This document shows positions 21,685 to 31,967 of a stretch of 64,000 bases of DNA, piece by piece. The translations under genes and the position numbers were made by a program. Position 1 is the stretch's first letter. Every line of letters starts with the position of its first letter. The DNA is taken from contig CM060732.1 of NCBI GenBank assembly GCA_030704615.1, positions 12,088,001 through 12,152,000 on the forward strand, given 5' to 3'. The DNA comes from Takakia lepidozioides (lineage: Eukaryota; Streptophyta; Takakiopsida; Takakiales; Takakiaceae). The notes under the pieces were generated by a model. That model did not search any database. It was not told the DNA's origin and saw only the letters and a list, made by a program, of their open reading frames with translations.

Positions 21685-23094
21685 TCATGGTGTAATCCTC
21701 GCACTCTCTTCCTCTCTTGATGGTACAAAAGCCTCTACCCAGGCTTGTTGCACCCGTCGATCAGCAACCTGCTGCAAATCCTTGCTCGTGCCCCACAATA
21801 GAGTCTGAGCAATCATGGCACGCAACTCCGCCATACCATACATGTCATCCTGCTCTGTTGGAGGTGACACATCCTCTGAATGAGCGTTGCCCTCTAGCAA
21901 CTCTCCAGGCCAAGTCACTGCAGCTGTGAATGCTACTAGTGTCGGCATCTTGCCCCACTGGGCAACCGCAAATTCTCCTATGAACGTCACAGGGAGCTGC
22001 ACATGCCGGCCCTCCCCTGACTGCCATCTAGGCCTATAGGAAGCTGACTCCTCCCAAAAATCCAGGATGAATCCCATGGGGTAAAACACTGCCCCACCAA
22101 CCATGACATCGTACGAGACCGCGTCTGTCACAATGGCATTGGCTCGCATCACTGAGCCATCTGTAGGGTGATCCGGCCGTAGTCTGATAGCCAACTCACG
22201 CCATGTCATGCCCCGAGCCTGCTCCGATTCTCCCAGAGATGTCTGTATCTCGAAAGAACAAGGCTCCATATCCGCCTCCGTGAGGCCCAAGCCTACAATA
22301 GCAACTCTGCCCGACATCAATGGCTGAGCTCTCGAGTCCAACAAGACTCGCAGTGGCCGATATCTCTTGCCTGCCGGTCCACTCAAACAGAAAATGTCAT
22401 CCTGGTTGTCTAACATGACAACCCCAAGTGTCACCATGGCGCGCTCAATGGCTGGCCTAGCTGGCAGCTCCGCCAACCTGGCAGCTGCGGCTTGCCATGG
22501 CGCCGTTGTGGCAGTCTTGACCCTCACATCCGAGGATCCGGCCTCTGTCACTACACCTCCCACTATCTCCGCAGAAGATGAAGTAACCTCCCCACTCTCA
22601 CAGAGTGTAGCTACCAGCCTGAACACCTCAGCTGGTCTTACCCCCGGCGTCGCAATCATGGTAGCTGAGAACAATGGAACCTGGCACACAGATGTGGCCG
22701 CCCACAGCAGCACACTAGCTGCCGTAGCCTTGGCAACACTAGATAGTGGTGTTGCCCGTGTGGCTCTCCCCAATGGCATAGTAACCTCCGCCTCAGTAAC
22801 TGTCGGGCGAGAACTAGGTGCCATGGATGGCGTCGACACTGTCTCCGCCAATGTGAATGACTGAGGAAGCCTAGCCTGACGGCTTGCCTCCCCACGATGT
22901 GAATCCAACTCCACCTCTGCACCTCGTGGTTCAGGAACTCGTGCTGCTACTCGGGTCACTGCCGCCGCCGACTCCACTTGCACTAGTGGTAGTGCTGCCC
23001 CGCACATGAATCCCATGCCTCCCATATCTCCTCCCTCAGGAGCAAGAGGTGGACCATCCGGCCTTGGAGCCGGTACCACCTGAGCTGTAGCCAT
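21685..23094 (-). pseudogene. Protease region of the methyltransferase retrotransposon
   Basis: A 469-codon open frame. The first half is Ala/Val/Pro-rich and low in structure (gag tail or linker). The second half (about 22350-22000) is a retropepsin-like domain: YRPLRVLLDSRAQPLMSG, then VAIVGLGLTEADMEPCSFEI, then YDVMVGGAVFYPMGFILDFW. The catalytic Asp-Ser-Gly reads Asp-Ser-Arg, so the protease of this copy is probably inactive. The frame upstream of the Met continues as QGMANRLQQLE and then one stop, so the Met is not the natural start; protease was fused to gag. Downstream the same frame runs on into the methyltransferase after a single TGA. Confidence 0.8.
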
Positions 23095-23111
23095 GGCAGC
23101 GAGCCTCTACT

Positions 23112-23969
23112 CTAGCTGCTGAAGCCGGTTGGCCATGCCTTGGTCAACACCCTGACCTCCACGTCCTTGGCCATGTTGAACTTGCCCTTGGCCTGCACCT
23201 CATGCCTGGTCACCTCGTCCTCTCTGGGCTGCTCCACCTCGCCCCCGGCCACCATTGTTCCTTGGAACTGGCCTGGGCGCAACTCAGGATGCAAACCATA
23301 ACACTGGGCCTCGCCATGCCCGTGCTTGCCACAATGCCCACACTGCAACTGTGCAGGCTGTGCATGTGCCGGCCTTTTGTCTCCCTCTGGGCAATCCTTC
23401 TTGACATGGGGTCCTCCACATGTCTAACGGCCTGCAAATGAAGGGAGAGACCCTTGCATCTGAGGTCCTCTCTATCCTTCCCTGAGCTTCACCCTAGCCC
23501 CCTCGTTGCCTTGAGCACGTTGAGGTGGTTGGCTAGGAGCACCACTACCTCGTGGTGTCTCCTTAGCAAATCCCACCATGACCACTCGTTCCTCCACCAT
23601 GTTGAGCTCTATCCGCTCTGCCAGCAAAAACACATTTGCTAAGGTGGGTTGGGCCGCTTGTAGGAGAGTTGCATCCCGCACCCTTCTCCTCAGCTCCTTG
23701 TCCAATATCCCATACCAGAATTGGACTGCCTGAGCTTCCGTAACCCCTTGGGTTACATTTATCAAGCGCCTCATGCGAGTGAAAGCCTCCCTCAAGCTCT
23801 CAGTAGGCTTCCATTGGAACTCTTGCAAGCTCCGCAACTTCTCTGTCCTCACCCCTTGGTAGTTCCCTCTCAACTCTTTGAAGAACTCCACAACAGGGTT
23901 GAAGGCAGGCACGGGTACTGGTGCTGGTGCGGTAGTGGCTTGGGTGGACGTCGTAGCTACGGTACCACC
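23112..23969 (-). pseudogene. Gag (C-terminal half) with zinc knuckles, methyltransferase retrotransposon
   Basis: Retrotransposon gag core: FFKELRGNYQGVRTEKLRSL, FQWKPTESLREAFTRMRRL, AVQFWYGILDKELRRRV, VFLLAERIELNMVEERV (23912-23560). It is followed by two zinc knuckles. The first has lost its leading Cys (CGGPHVKKDC); the second is intact, CGHCGKHGHGEAQC (~23345-23300). It would package the element RNA. At 23969/23970 it is split by the chromovirus insertion, and its upstream half is at 30938-31467. A frameshift near 23140 separates it from protease. Confidence 0.85.
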
Positions 23970-24692
23970 TGTCGCACACCTCAGTTCGGTAAACTCCCCT
24001 TCAAGTCATAGTTACTCGCTTTGATGCGCGCGCCTGACTCCCAACCTGGCCGCCGGGCCAACTTGGAGTTTCGGCTGCTCACCGGGACATAACGGTCCCC
24101 TTCCACTTCCCTCTAAACCCTCCACCTATTTGGGACTAGGAGAATTCCCTTTGGTAGATGGCAGTCCGGAACAGCTCCCCACTCTTTGGTCGCTTTTCGG
24201 CTCGCTCGCTTACTCACTAGTTTTTGGTCACCAACGGGCTTGCACCGTTCTCGGGGTTACTACTCCCTATATATACTTCTGTAGCTGTCCGCGGGGGTTT
24301 CATAACCAGCCATGCCATTTTATGGCGAACCACCACGAAAACCCTCGACTCCCGGTGGTGAGTCGCGGTGAGTCTTGGCCCACTCACCGCGGCCCCAATG
24401 GACCGTGATGAGTCCCAAGACTCCCCACGACTCCCACCTCGAGGTCTCCACCCCATGGTGAGTCCTATGCCACCCCCACTAAGTCCCACTAAGCTACCAC
24501 CACCCCTTGTGGAGCCACCTCCACCGCAACCCGGTGTGCGGGGCTCCACCTAGTGAGCGCCTCCGCCTCCTTGGTGCCTTGGGCACTCAAGGGTGCTTCA
24601 GCCCCCCATACCTATCGCTGCCGCTGCCCCCACCACAGGGGCAGCCCCTCATGTGTCTCGACCCCCTGCCCTCAAGGCAAAGGGCCGCAACA
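23970..24692 (-). repeat. 3' LTR of the chromovirus
   Basis: On the plus strand it runs from TGTCGCACACC to GGGCCGCAACA and is nearly identical to 30216-30937. A TATATATA box (24271-24278) is a likely promoter core, since LTRs carry the element promoter. A purine-rich GGTAGGGGTGTG (minus strand, just right of 24692) can serve as polypurine tract. Confidence 0.93.
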
Positions 24693-25600
24693 CACACCCC
24701 TACCAACAGGGAGTCGATGTCCTCATCGACTTGTCCATTTTGTAGAAACGAACATCCAAGTTGTGGCGTCCCACATCAAGGAGTTTGTTTCCGTACCATG
24801 GCGTCCCATGGCAAAGAACCAAACCCCACACTTGACTCCACTCTCCACTAGCTAGTTCGGCCGACTTCCTCCAAGTCCCGGCCAAGGGTGGAGCCTCTCC
24901 AGCTCCTCCCAGTGCACTCTTCTTGGCCTACTTCAAGGCCAAGGAACGATCCTCCCCGAGGATCGAATCGCCTTACTGCAACAACATTGCTTGCGATCGC
25001 TCATGATGCCGCTTTTGGCATCACCTTGAGCAAGGGTTCACCTGGAACCCTCTTTGACTAGGAAGATAACCTTGAACCAACCGTGCGCCCCAATCACTAC
25101 AATTGGGTCCGCCTTGGAATGCTGGCCTGAGGTACGGGAACACGCCGAAGCCGCACTACGACTTCGTCCCGAGGCTACACGATTATAGTACGTGAACGGA
25201 AGCACGTAGCTTCCGCGTTAGCCCGCACTACAAGGCAACCCCCTCGGTAGCGCAGTTATAGTACGCGCACGCGCCAGGTGCGCACTAGCACTTGAACTCC
25301 CAAATAAGGCGCAAGTTTCCTTGCCCCTTGGATGGGAGTCACCCGATTTCGGCACTGCGCAAACACACGATTAACCCAATTTACCTCTCCCACTTTTGTA
25401 AGCTAGCATGCATTCTACACACCAGCCAACCACACCATGCATCACCATTCCAAACACAATAGGACGCACAATATTTGGAACCCATTTCTTTATCACAAAT
25501 TTTTTTTGTACAATACAAGTTTTTGCAATCGGATTCCTGAGCTAGCTAAACCGGGCTAAGCATGCATTTCCTCCCCCACGCTCCAAGGTTGATGTCCCCA
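24693..25600 (-). other. 3' untranslated region of the chromovirus
   Basis: About 900 bp between the pol stop (25601) and the 3' LTR without coding signal. It contains several copies of TATAGTACG(C/T)G and GCACTA-type short repeats between 25180 and 25290. Confidence 0.7.
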
Positions 25601-27634
25601 TCAACGCTTCTTCCGCTTTTGAGGTCGCCCTTCGAACGCTGCAACTGCCTCGGATGCGTTTCCCATTTCTGAGGCACGCACCCAAGATGCCTCCACAAGA
25701 TGATAGCCCTTCCATTTGACGAGATACTCCGTTTCTCGGTTCTTGAACCTCCTCGACTTAAGTATTGCCTCCACCTCGTACTCGGGTTCATTTTCATGAT
25801 CCAACAGCATAGGTGGCGGACGCAACACTTGCTGCCGATTCGGACGTGCTTCATCTTTGAAGTAAGGCTTCAAAAGGGAGACATGGAATACTGGGTGCAC
25901 CTTGCTGTTTGCTGGCAGCTCCAATTCATACACATCCTCATTCATAACCCTCCGAATGCGAAAGGGACCCGCATACGGAGGTACAAACTTCGGACTCATT
26001 TCCGGAGGTAGTCGAAAATTCTTGATGTTCAACCAGACCTCTGTGCCTGCCTCAAACTTCACTTCCCTCCGCTTCCGATTCGCCTGCCTTTCATACCGTT
26101 TCCTAGCTTTGGCAATGTTGTACTTTGCGAGCTTCAACAAACGCTCGCGTTCTTCCAGTACCGCCGCTACTGCCGGTTCCTCAACGTCCTGGGCGGCCCA
26201 ACTTGTCGGCACCAGAGGTGCTTTTCCATAGACCAACACAAAAGGGGAAACTCCCGTCGCGGAGTGTTCTGTGTTATTATAACAGAACTCTGCCGCGTCT
26301 AAGTGTTCCATCCAGTCTGATTGGTCTGCCGACACGTAATTCCGCAAGAATTGCTTCACTACGGAATTCACTCTTTCCGTTTGGCCGTCCGTCGTAGGTC
26401 GGAAGGCGGTGCTCATCTTCAGCCTCGTCCCCATCTTCTTCCAAAGTGCTCTCCAGAATTTACTCGTAAACTTTGGATCGCGGTCCGAGACAATATCCTT
26501 CGGGACTCCATGATGCTTTAAGACGTGGGCGAAGTAAAGTCGCCCTGTCTCCTGCGCAGTTGCCGTCTCCTTGGTGGGGATGAAATGGGCCATTTTACTG
26601 AACCTATCTACCACCACCATGATTGCATCGAATCCTTTTGACAGCGGCATAGCAGTCATGAAATCCATCGAGACGCTTTCCCAAGTCCCCTCTGGAATCG
26701 GCAAGGGTTGTAACAGCCCCGCTTGCTTTTTATACTCGCTCCGGTTTTGTTGGCATGTGGTGCATGTCTTAACATACTCCTCTGCCTCCTCCCTCAGTTT
26801 GGGCCAGAAATACTCTTTCTTCAAGAGTGCCGCAGTGCGCTTGGCTCCACCGTGGCCCGCAAGCGGGCTATCATGGCATTCTCTCAAGAGACTATCCCTG
26901 ATCCCTCCCTTTGGCACATAGAGACGTTTTTGCTTATACCGGAGCAGTCCGTTTTGCAAGTGGAACTGCGATTTAACCCCCATTCTCAAGTTCTGCATCA
27001 CGCACTTTGCCAGCTCATCCTTCCGGCAAGCCTTCCGGATCTTCCTTTGGAGCGCCGTCTCGCCCTTGTACACCAACAAGAGCTGCTGCTTTCTACTTAA
27101 AGCATCGGCCACCACATTGTCCCGTCCCGGTTTGTACTGGATATCCACGTCGAACACTGCCAAAGTATCTTGCCACCTAAGTTGTTTTGGGGACAACTTG
27201 GGCTGCGTGGCAAAATACTTCACCGTGACATTGTCCGTGAACACCTTCACTGGGTTGGAACCAACATAGTGGCGCCAGAGTTCAAGGCAATGTACCACCG
27301 CCTTCATCTCTTTTTCGTGCGTCGGCCACCGTCGCTCCACTTCATTCAGTTTCTTACTTTCGTAAGCCACTGGACGTCCATCTTGCATAAGTACACCCCC
27401 AATTGCGAAGTCCGATGCATCTGTATGAATCTCAAACGGACGATCGAACTCCGGGATTTTTAAGACTGGAGCTTCCGTCATCCGCTGCTTCAATTCAGCA
27501 AAAGCTTGGCCACAAAATGTGTTCCATACCCAGACTTTGGATTTACACAGAAGGTCCGACAGCGGCCCCGCGATCTTGGCGAAATTTCTCACATACTTCC
27601 GGTAATAGGAGGCGAGTCCTAGGAAGGATCGCAC
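25601..27634 (-). CDS. Chromovirus pol: RT thumb, RNase H, integrase, chromodomain
   Basis: A 677-codon open frame, intact from end to end but detached from the RT core by a 1-nt deletion near 27625. In order: [15 protein letters not shown] (RT thumb), RNase H ([25 protein letters not shown]), and the integrase zinc finger (H...H with [11 protein letters not shown]). The integrase core follows ([25 protein letters not shown] and the DGQTERVN box with the third acidic residue), then the C-terminal GPFRIRRV region. Last comes a chromodomain, [20 protein letters not shown], followed by a Lys/Arg tail. Chromodomains in this clade steer integration to marked chromatin. Normally this is part of one gag-pol polyprotein. 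Confidence 0.95.
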   Translation of the reverse strand: MRSFLGLASYYRKYVRNFAKIAGPLSDLLCKSKVWVWNTFCGQAFAELKQRMTEAPVLKIPEFDRPFEIHTDASDFAIGGVLMQDGRPVAYESKKLNEVERRWPTHEKEMKAVVHCLELWRHYVGSNPVKVFTDNVTVKYFATQPKLSPKQLRWQDTLAVFDVDIQYKPGRDNVVADALSRKQQLLLVYKGETALQRKIRKACRKDELAKCVMQNLRMGVKSQFHLQNGLLRYKQKRLYVPKGGIRDSLLRECHDSPLAGHGGAKRTAALLKKEYFWPKLREEAEEYVKTCTTCQQNRSEYKKQAGLLQPLPIPEGTWESVSMDFMTAMPLSKGFDAIMVVVDRFSKMAHFIPTKETATAQETGRLYFAHVLKHHGVPKDIVSDRDPKFTSKFWRALWKKMGTRLKMSTAFRPTTDGQTERVNSVVKQFLRNYVSADQSDWMEHLDAAEFCYNNTEHSATGVSPFVLVYGKAPLVPTSWAAQDVEEPAVAAVLEERERLLKLAKYNIAKARKRYERQANRKRREVKFEAGTEVWLNIKNFRLPPEMSPKFVPPYAGPFRIRRVMNEDVYELELPANSKVHPVFHVSLLKPYFKDEARPNRQQVLRPPPMLLDHENEPEYEVEAILKSRRFKNRETEYLVKWKGYHLVEASWVRASEMGNASEAVAAFEGRPQKRKKR

Positions 27635-28364
27635 TCCCGGACCGAAGTCGGAGGCTCCCAGTCCAAGATCGCCCTCACCTTTCTGTCATCCATTTTGATC
27701 CCATCCTGTGTAATCACGTGCCCCAAGAACTCCACTTTTGTGACCCCGAATTCGCACTTTGAAGCTTTGGCATACAGCTTCCCTTCTCGCAATTTTTGGA
27801 ACACCCTTTTGAGGTGCTCCAGGTGCTCCTCCTTTGTTTTCGAGTACACCAAGATGTCGTCGATGTACACGATCACAAAGTCATCCAACCACTCCTGGAA
27901 AAGGCTGTTCATCAGCGTGCTAAATGTCGCTGGTGCATTGGTGAGCCCAAAAGGCATCACCAAGAACTCATATGAACCATACCTTGTCCTGCACGCGGTC
28001 TTCTCCTCATCTCCTTCCGCCACCCGAATTTGGTGATAGCCGGAGCGCAAGTCGATCCGGCTGAAATACTTCGCTCCTGCCAACCGATCGAAGAGGTCGT
28101 CGATCCTTGGCAAAGGGTACCGGTTTTTGATAGTCACCTTATTCAGAGCCCTGTAATCGACACACATCCGCAGCGTCCCATCCTTCTTGTCTGCAAATAG
28201 CACCGGGGCTCCGTAAGGTGACTTACTCGGCCGGATGTACCCCTTTGACATTAGATCTTGAGCTGAGTCTTCAGCTCGACCAACTCTTTGTGGCTCAACC
28301 GGTAGGGCGCCTTGGCAGGCGGTTCCGATCCCGGTATCACCTCAATTTTGTGGTCAACTCCTCT
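27619..28364 (-). pseudogene. Chromovirus reverse transcriptase core
   Basis: RT motifs: [46 protein letters not shown] (first Asp), [26 protein letters not shown] (intact YIDD), [15 protein letters not shown] 1-nt deletion near 28252 (in QLKDLMSKG) and another near 27625 separate it from its neighbours. The stop at 28365-28367 is TGA where CGA is expected. Without these three small changes gag-pol would be one long frame. Confidence 0.95.
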
Positions 28365-29987
28365 TCACGGTGGCAAGCCGCTTGGTAAATCCTCCGGCAT
28401 CACATCCTGGTATTTCTCCAAAATCCCCTTGATCCAATCTGGGCTCGGCTCCCCATCGCCTTCTCCTTTCACTTCTCTAATGTAAAGCAAAAACTGGGAC
28501 TCGTGTGTCTCCTCCACGGCCCACTCCTTTGCTGATAGAAGGTTTATTCGCCCTCCCACGGATTTGGGCGTTTCCGACACTCGTAAAACCTCGCCACCAT
28601 TCCCACATGGCAGCGTGACTACTCTCTTGCGGCCATCTATGACCGCTCCGGATTTGCTCAAAAAGGTCATTCCCAAAATGAGATCCACTCCATCGATCTC
28701 GCAGATAGTGAAGTTCTCACGTCCCTCCCAACTCCCCAGTTGAAGAGGAACATCAAACGCCAACCTTGTCGCCAACTGAGGTTCTCCTTTGGCAGAGCGC
28801 ACCTCAATAGAGGCCCCCACGTCACTTGTCGAGAGTCCCAACTTTCGCGCCGCCGCCGGCGTCATGAAGGAGTGCGACGCTCCTGTGTCCACCAACAACG
28901 ACACATTAGTTCCGGATATTATCCCATCCACGAACAATAACTGACTCCCTTTTCGTAAGGCGCCAGTTTCCTGATACAACTCACAAGAAAATTTGCCTAC
29001 CTTGCAAGTCCTGGCGACCACCGCTTCCACCAAGCGACTGATGGTATCTTCCGACAGCTCCGTGGTCGCCCGAGTCATGTTCAATTGCCGGGGCTTCGTG
29101 CACTTCTTGGCCATGTGCCCGGGCTCCCCGCAATTGAAACACACTCCATCAAAGGTCGCCTTCTGTCCGCCATAAGTCGCTCCACCCGCTTTTCCTTTCG
29201 AAGCACCGGGTGCCGCCTTGACGTGTGAAGGACCTCCCTTCGATTTCCACGTGCCATTTTCGCCGCGTGGCCTATCCCACTTCTTTTCCGGTCGGGAGGA
29301 GTCACCTTCCCGCCGGGTCTTCTTGTGGTTCAGCTCCGTACGGCCTTGTCTCTCACCCCTAGGGACATCCGAGAAACATTCAGCTCTCTCAATTGCCTCG
29401 TTCAAAGTCTTGGGTGGCTTCTCCTCCAACTTCCGCCTAGCCCATGGGGCCAGTCCCGCCACAAAGTTGAAGACCATTTCTGGTTCTGCCATGTCCGCGA
29501 CTTCGAGCAACAGCACATTGAAAGCCTGGACATACCCCCGAATGTCATCTGTTTGCTTCAAATTCCTCATCTTGTCCCGGGCAAGCCAGGATGCGTTGAG
29601 GGGCACAAACTGTCTCTTCATCAATTCCTTGAACTCACTCCAGTTCAAGGTTTCCGGGCTTGGGCCTCGGTCGTGAAGGCGTTTCTGCCACCATTGTTGA
29701 GCATAGCCCCTCAAATAGGTGGGAGCCACTTCCACCCGATCCTCGTCACTCAACTTGGCCGCCCGGAAGTACTGCTCTAGCTCCAGGAGCCAGGTGTTGA
29801 GTGCCTTCCGGTTTCGAACGCCCTCGAAGGTGCCGGGTTCCTTAGGCTTCACCTTAAACTTTGCCTTGGTGGAAGTGGCATTAGCCGCCTTCAACACGTC
29901 TTTCAACGTCCCGCCAAACTGCGCCAACAACCCTTCCCAAAAGGCTGCCGGCATGGGAGGCATCTCTTGGTTTGTCGGAGCTCTCAA
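28365..29987 (-). CDS. Chromovirus gag and protease
   Basis: A 540-codon frame. Gag core: EPGTFEGVRNRKALNTWLLE, EQYFRAAKLSDEDRV, AQQWWQKRL, FKELMKRQFVPL. A Lys/Arg-rich linker follows, then a zinc knuckle CFNCGEPGHMAKKC (C-x2-C-x4-H-x4-C). The retropepsin has its catalytic triad intact (SLLVDTGASHSFM) and the IDGVDLILGMTFL segment. The frame ends at a TGA that looks like a mutated Arg codon, since coding sense continues beyond it to RT. The ATG at 29987 is internal to an open frame; a start slightly upstream is possible. Confidence 0.93.
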   Translation of the reverse strand: MRAPTNQEMPPMPAAFWEGLLAQFGGTLKDVLKAANATSTKAKFKVKPKEPGTFEGVRNRKALNTWLLELEQYFRAAKLSDEDRVEVAPTYLRGYAQQWWQKRLHDRGPSPETLNWSEFKELMKRQFVPLNASWLARDKMRNLKQTDDIRGYVQAFNVLLLEVADMAEPEMVFNFVAGLAPWARRKLEEKPPKTLNEAIERAECFSDVPRGERQGRTELNHKKTRREGDSSRPEKKWDRPRGENGTWKSKGGPSHVKAAPGASKGKAGGATYGGQKATFDGVCFNCGEPGHMAKKCTKPRQLNMTRATTELSEDTISRLVEAVVARTCKVGKFSCELYQETGALRKGSQLLFVDGIISGTNVSLLVDTGASHSFMTPAAARKLGLSTSDVGASIEVRSAKGEPQLATRLAFDVPLQLGSWEGRENFTICEIDGVDLILGMTFLSKSGAVIDGRKRVVTLPCGNGGEVLRVSETPKSVGGRINLLSAKEWAVEETHESQFLLYIREVKGEGDGEPSPDWIKGILEKYQDVMPEDLPSGLPP

Positions 29988-30201
29988 AGATTCCTCGGGC
30001 TCCGACTCCTCGGATTCCTCCCGCTCCTGAGCGGCCTCGTTTCGGAAACATTAATCGCTTCCTCAAACGGCCGCCTCGGTGACACGTCGCCCCCATCGGG
30101 CTCACCGGGATCATCATCTTTTGGGCCGTTCCGCTTTCGCTTCGGCTTGCCCGACCCCATGATGAGGCCAATCCCAAGGACGATCGCGTACTGAACTCTA
30201 A

Positions 30202-30213
30202 GCTCTGATACCA
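30202..30213 (-). promoter_or_regulatory. Primer-binding site for initiator tRNA-Met
   Basis: The minus strand reads TGGTATCAGAGC two bases from the 5' LTR end at 30216, complementary to the 3' end of initiator tRNA-Met, the usual primer of plant gypsy elements. Confidence 0.95.
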
Positions 30214-30215
30214 AA

Positions 30216-30937
30216 TGTCGCACACCTCACTTCGGTAAACTCCCCTTCAAGTCATAGTTACTCGCTTTGATGCGCGCGCCTGACTCCCAACCTGGCCGCC
30301 GGGCCAACTTGGAGTTTCGGCTGCTCACCGGGACATAACGGTCCCCTTCGCTTCCCTCTAAACCCTCCACCTATTTGGGACTAGGAGAATTCCCTTTGGT
30401 AGATGGCAGTCCGGAACAGCTCCCCACTCTTTGGTCGCTTTCCGGCTCGCTCGCTTACTCACTAGTTTTTGGTCACCAACGGGCTTGCACCGTTCTCGGG
30501 GTTACTACTCCCTATATATACTTCTGTAGCTGTCCGCGGGGGTTTCATAACCAGCCATGCCATTTTATGGCGAACCACCACGAAAACCCTCGACTCCCGG
30601 TGGTGAGTCGCGGTGAGTCTTGGCCCACTCACCGCGGCCCCAATGGACCGTGATGAGTCCCAAGACTCCCCACGACTCCCACCTCGAGGTCTCCACCCCA
30701 TGGTGAGTCCTATGCCACCCCCACTAAGTCCCACTAAGCTACCACCACCCCTTGTGGAGCCACCTCCACCGCAACCCGGTGTGCGGGGCTCCACCTAGTG
30801 AGCGCCTCCGCCTCCTTGAGTGCCTTGGGCACTCAAGGTGCTTCAGCCCCCCATACCTATCGCTGCCGCTGCCCCCACCACAGGGGCAGCCCCTCATGTG
30901 TCTCGACCCCCTGCCCTCAAGGCAAAGGGCCGCGACA
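30216..30937 (-). repeat. 5' LTR of the chromovirus
   Basis: Runs on the plus strand from TGTCGCACACC to GGGCCGCGACA and is followed by the CCACC target duplication. It contains the same TATATATA box as the other LTR (near 30515-30523). This copy would drive the element. Confidence 0.95.
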
Positions 30938-31467
30938 CCACCAGTCCCACTTAGTCCCACTGCTGCTTTTTGAAGCTGCCAGTGTAGCGGCAGGTGTAGC
31001 CATTGCCCTCGTGGCTCTAGTGCCCCTAGTGATGGAGACATAGTCGGGTGACTAGTACATCCTCCACTCCTCGATCTCAACCTCATGCCCCCGCCTGAAC
31101 TCATGGTAATCATCCATAGGCGGCCCCTCAAGGGCTGAAACAGCCCCTTCCATGCCATGAAAAGCGTAAATAGTTGTGGATTGTGCATTTGCTGCAAATC
31201 ACACCAACTATCAAACTCTTGGATAAAATCATCCAACTCGATGGTGCCCACTGCCCCAGAGTACCTTCGTGGCCCCTTGGTAGCTCCATACATCTCCTCC
31301 ATTGTGTCCCACAACAATGGCAAGGAAACAACTTGTACCACCGGTGTGAGTCCTCCTGATTCACAATCCGAATCAGAACCTTCCGTAGAAGACACTGGAG
31401 GTGAAGGTGGCCTAACACAAGCCACAACCTCAAGCCCATCACAGCCCCATAGGCCACAGCCCGTCAC
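30938..31467 (-). pseudogene. Gag (N-terminal half), methyltransferase retrotransposon
   Basis: The minus-strand frame has VGTIELDDFIQEFDSWCD and MHNPQLFTLFMAWKGLF, a typical start of a retrotransposon gag domain, preceded by a Ser/Pro/acidic leader. It is joined to the half at 23112-23969 if the chromovirus and one copy of its CCACC duplication are removed. A frameshift lies near 31140. The start codon is not clear because the sequence upstream is a CACAGCC microsatellite. Confidence 0.7.
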
Positions 31468-31790
31468 AGCCCGTCACAGCCCCATAGGCCAAAGCCGCCA
31501 CAGCCGCCACAGCCTGTCACAGTCCCATAGGTCACAGCCGTCACAGCCCGTCACAGCCCCACACATGCCATCACAGCCCCACAGACCACTGCCATCACAG
31601 CCTGTCACAGCCCCAAAGGCCATAGGGCACAGCCTGTCACAGCCCATCACAGCCCATCACAGCCCCACAGGCCACAGGTCATAGCCCGTCACAGCCAGGC
31701 CACAGGTCACAGCCTGTCACAGCCCATCACAGCCCATCACAGCCCCACAGGCCACAGGCCACAGCCTGTCACAGCCCCATCCATGGCCGT
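31440..31790. repeat. CACAGCC(C) microsatellite array
   Basis: About 350 bp of CACAGCC, CGTCACAGCC, CATCACAGCC and CCCATAGGCCACAGCC variants in irregular order. It lies between the gag start and the PBS-like site of the methyltransferase retrotransposon and is related to the array at 16668-16815. Confidence 0.92.
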
Positions 31791-31947
31791 TCATGGCAGT
31801 TTAGCCATTTCTCCAAAGGGTTTAGCCACGCCAAGCTAGGGTTTGTGTCTCTTGGACTCAAGGCTTCTTTGCACCGAGCTATGGTGGCTGTGAGGAAATC
31901 AGCAAGGTATTCTTGCTCTTTATGGCTCCCACACACCACCAATAGTA

Positions 31948-31959
31948 GCTCTAATTCCA
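31948..31959 (-). promoter_or_regulatory. Possible degenerate primer-binding site
   Basis: The minus strand reads TGGAATTAGAGC, two mismatches from the tRNA-Met PBS TGGTATCAGAGC. It lies just left of TGTTTGCAACC (31968), which on the minus strand would be an LTR 3' end in ...CA. Position and orientation suit the methyltransferase retrotransposon. Confidence 0.4.
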
Positions 31960-31967
31960 AAGGAAGA

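Larger units (their letters stand above)
23970..30937 (-). mobile_element. Complete Ty3/gypsy chromovirus, 6968 bp, with 5-bp target duplication
   Basis: Two LTRs (723 and 722 bp) share TGTCGC/GCGACA-type ends and differ at fewer than ten places by eye. CCACC is duplicated at 23965-23969 and 30938-30942. PBS, gag-protease, RT, RNase H, integrase and chromodomain are all present on the minus strand. The near identity of the LTRs marks a young insertion. The polyprotein has only three small lesions. Confidence 0.97.
18196..31960 (-). mobile_element. Ty3/gypsy retrotransposon encoding a DNA methyltransferase (truncated, interrupted)
   Basis: Order on the minus strand: PBS-like site (31948-31959), gag (31467-30938 and 23969-23112), zinc knuckles, protease, cytosine-5 DNA methyltransferase, RT, RNase H, and integrase zinc finger with the start of the core. 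The 3' end of integrase and the 3' LTR are lost at 18196, where the GTGAGCAG block begins. A complete chromovirus (23970-30937) is inserted in gag. Stops and frameshifts are scattered through it, so this copy is dead, but every domain is readable. Confidence 0.85.

Noticed and set aside
22367-22864. A 165-codon plus-strand frame opposite the protease
   Set aside because: It is the shadow of the protease frame in GC-rich coding sequence; its Ala/Ser/Thr composition and lack of domain fit that.
24217-24549. 110-codon minus-strand frames rich in Gly, Arg and Ser, present twice (also 30462-30794)
   Set aside because: They lie in the two LTRs of the chromovirus; identical duplicates there are expected and do not indicate a gene.
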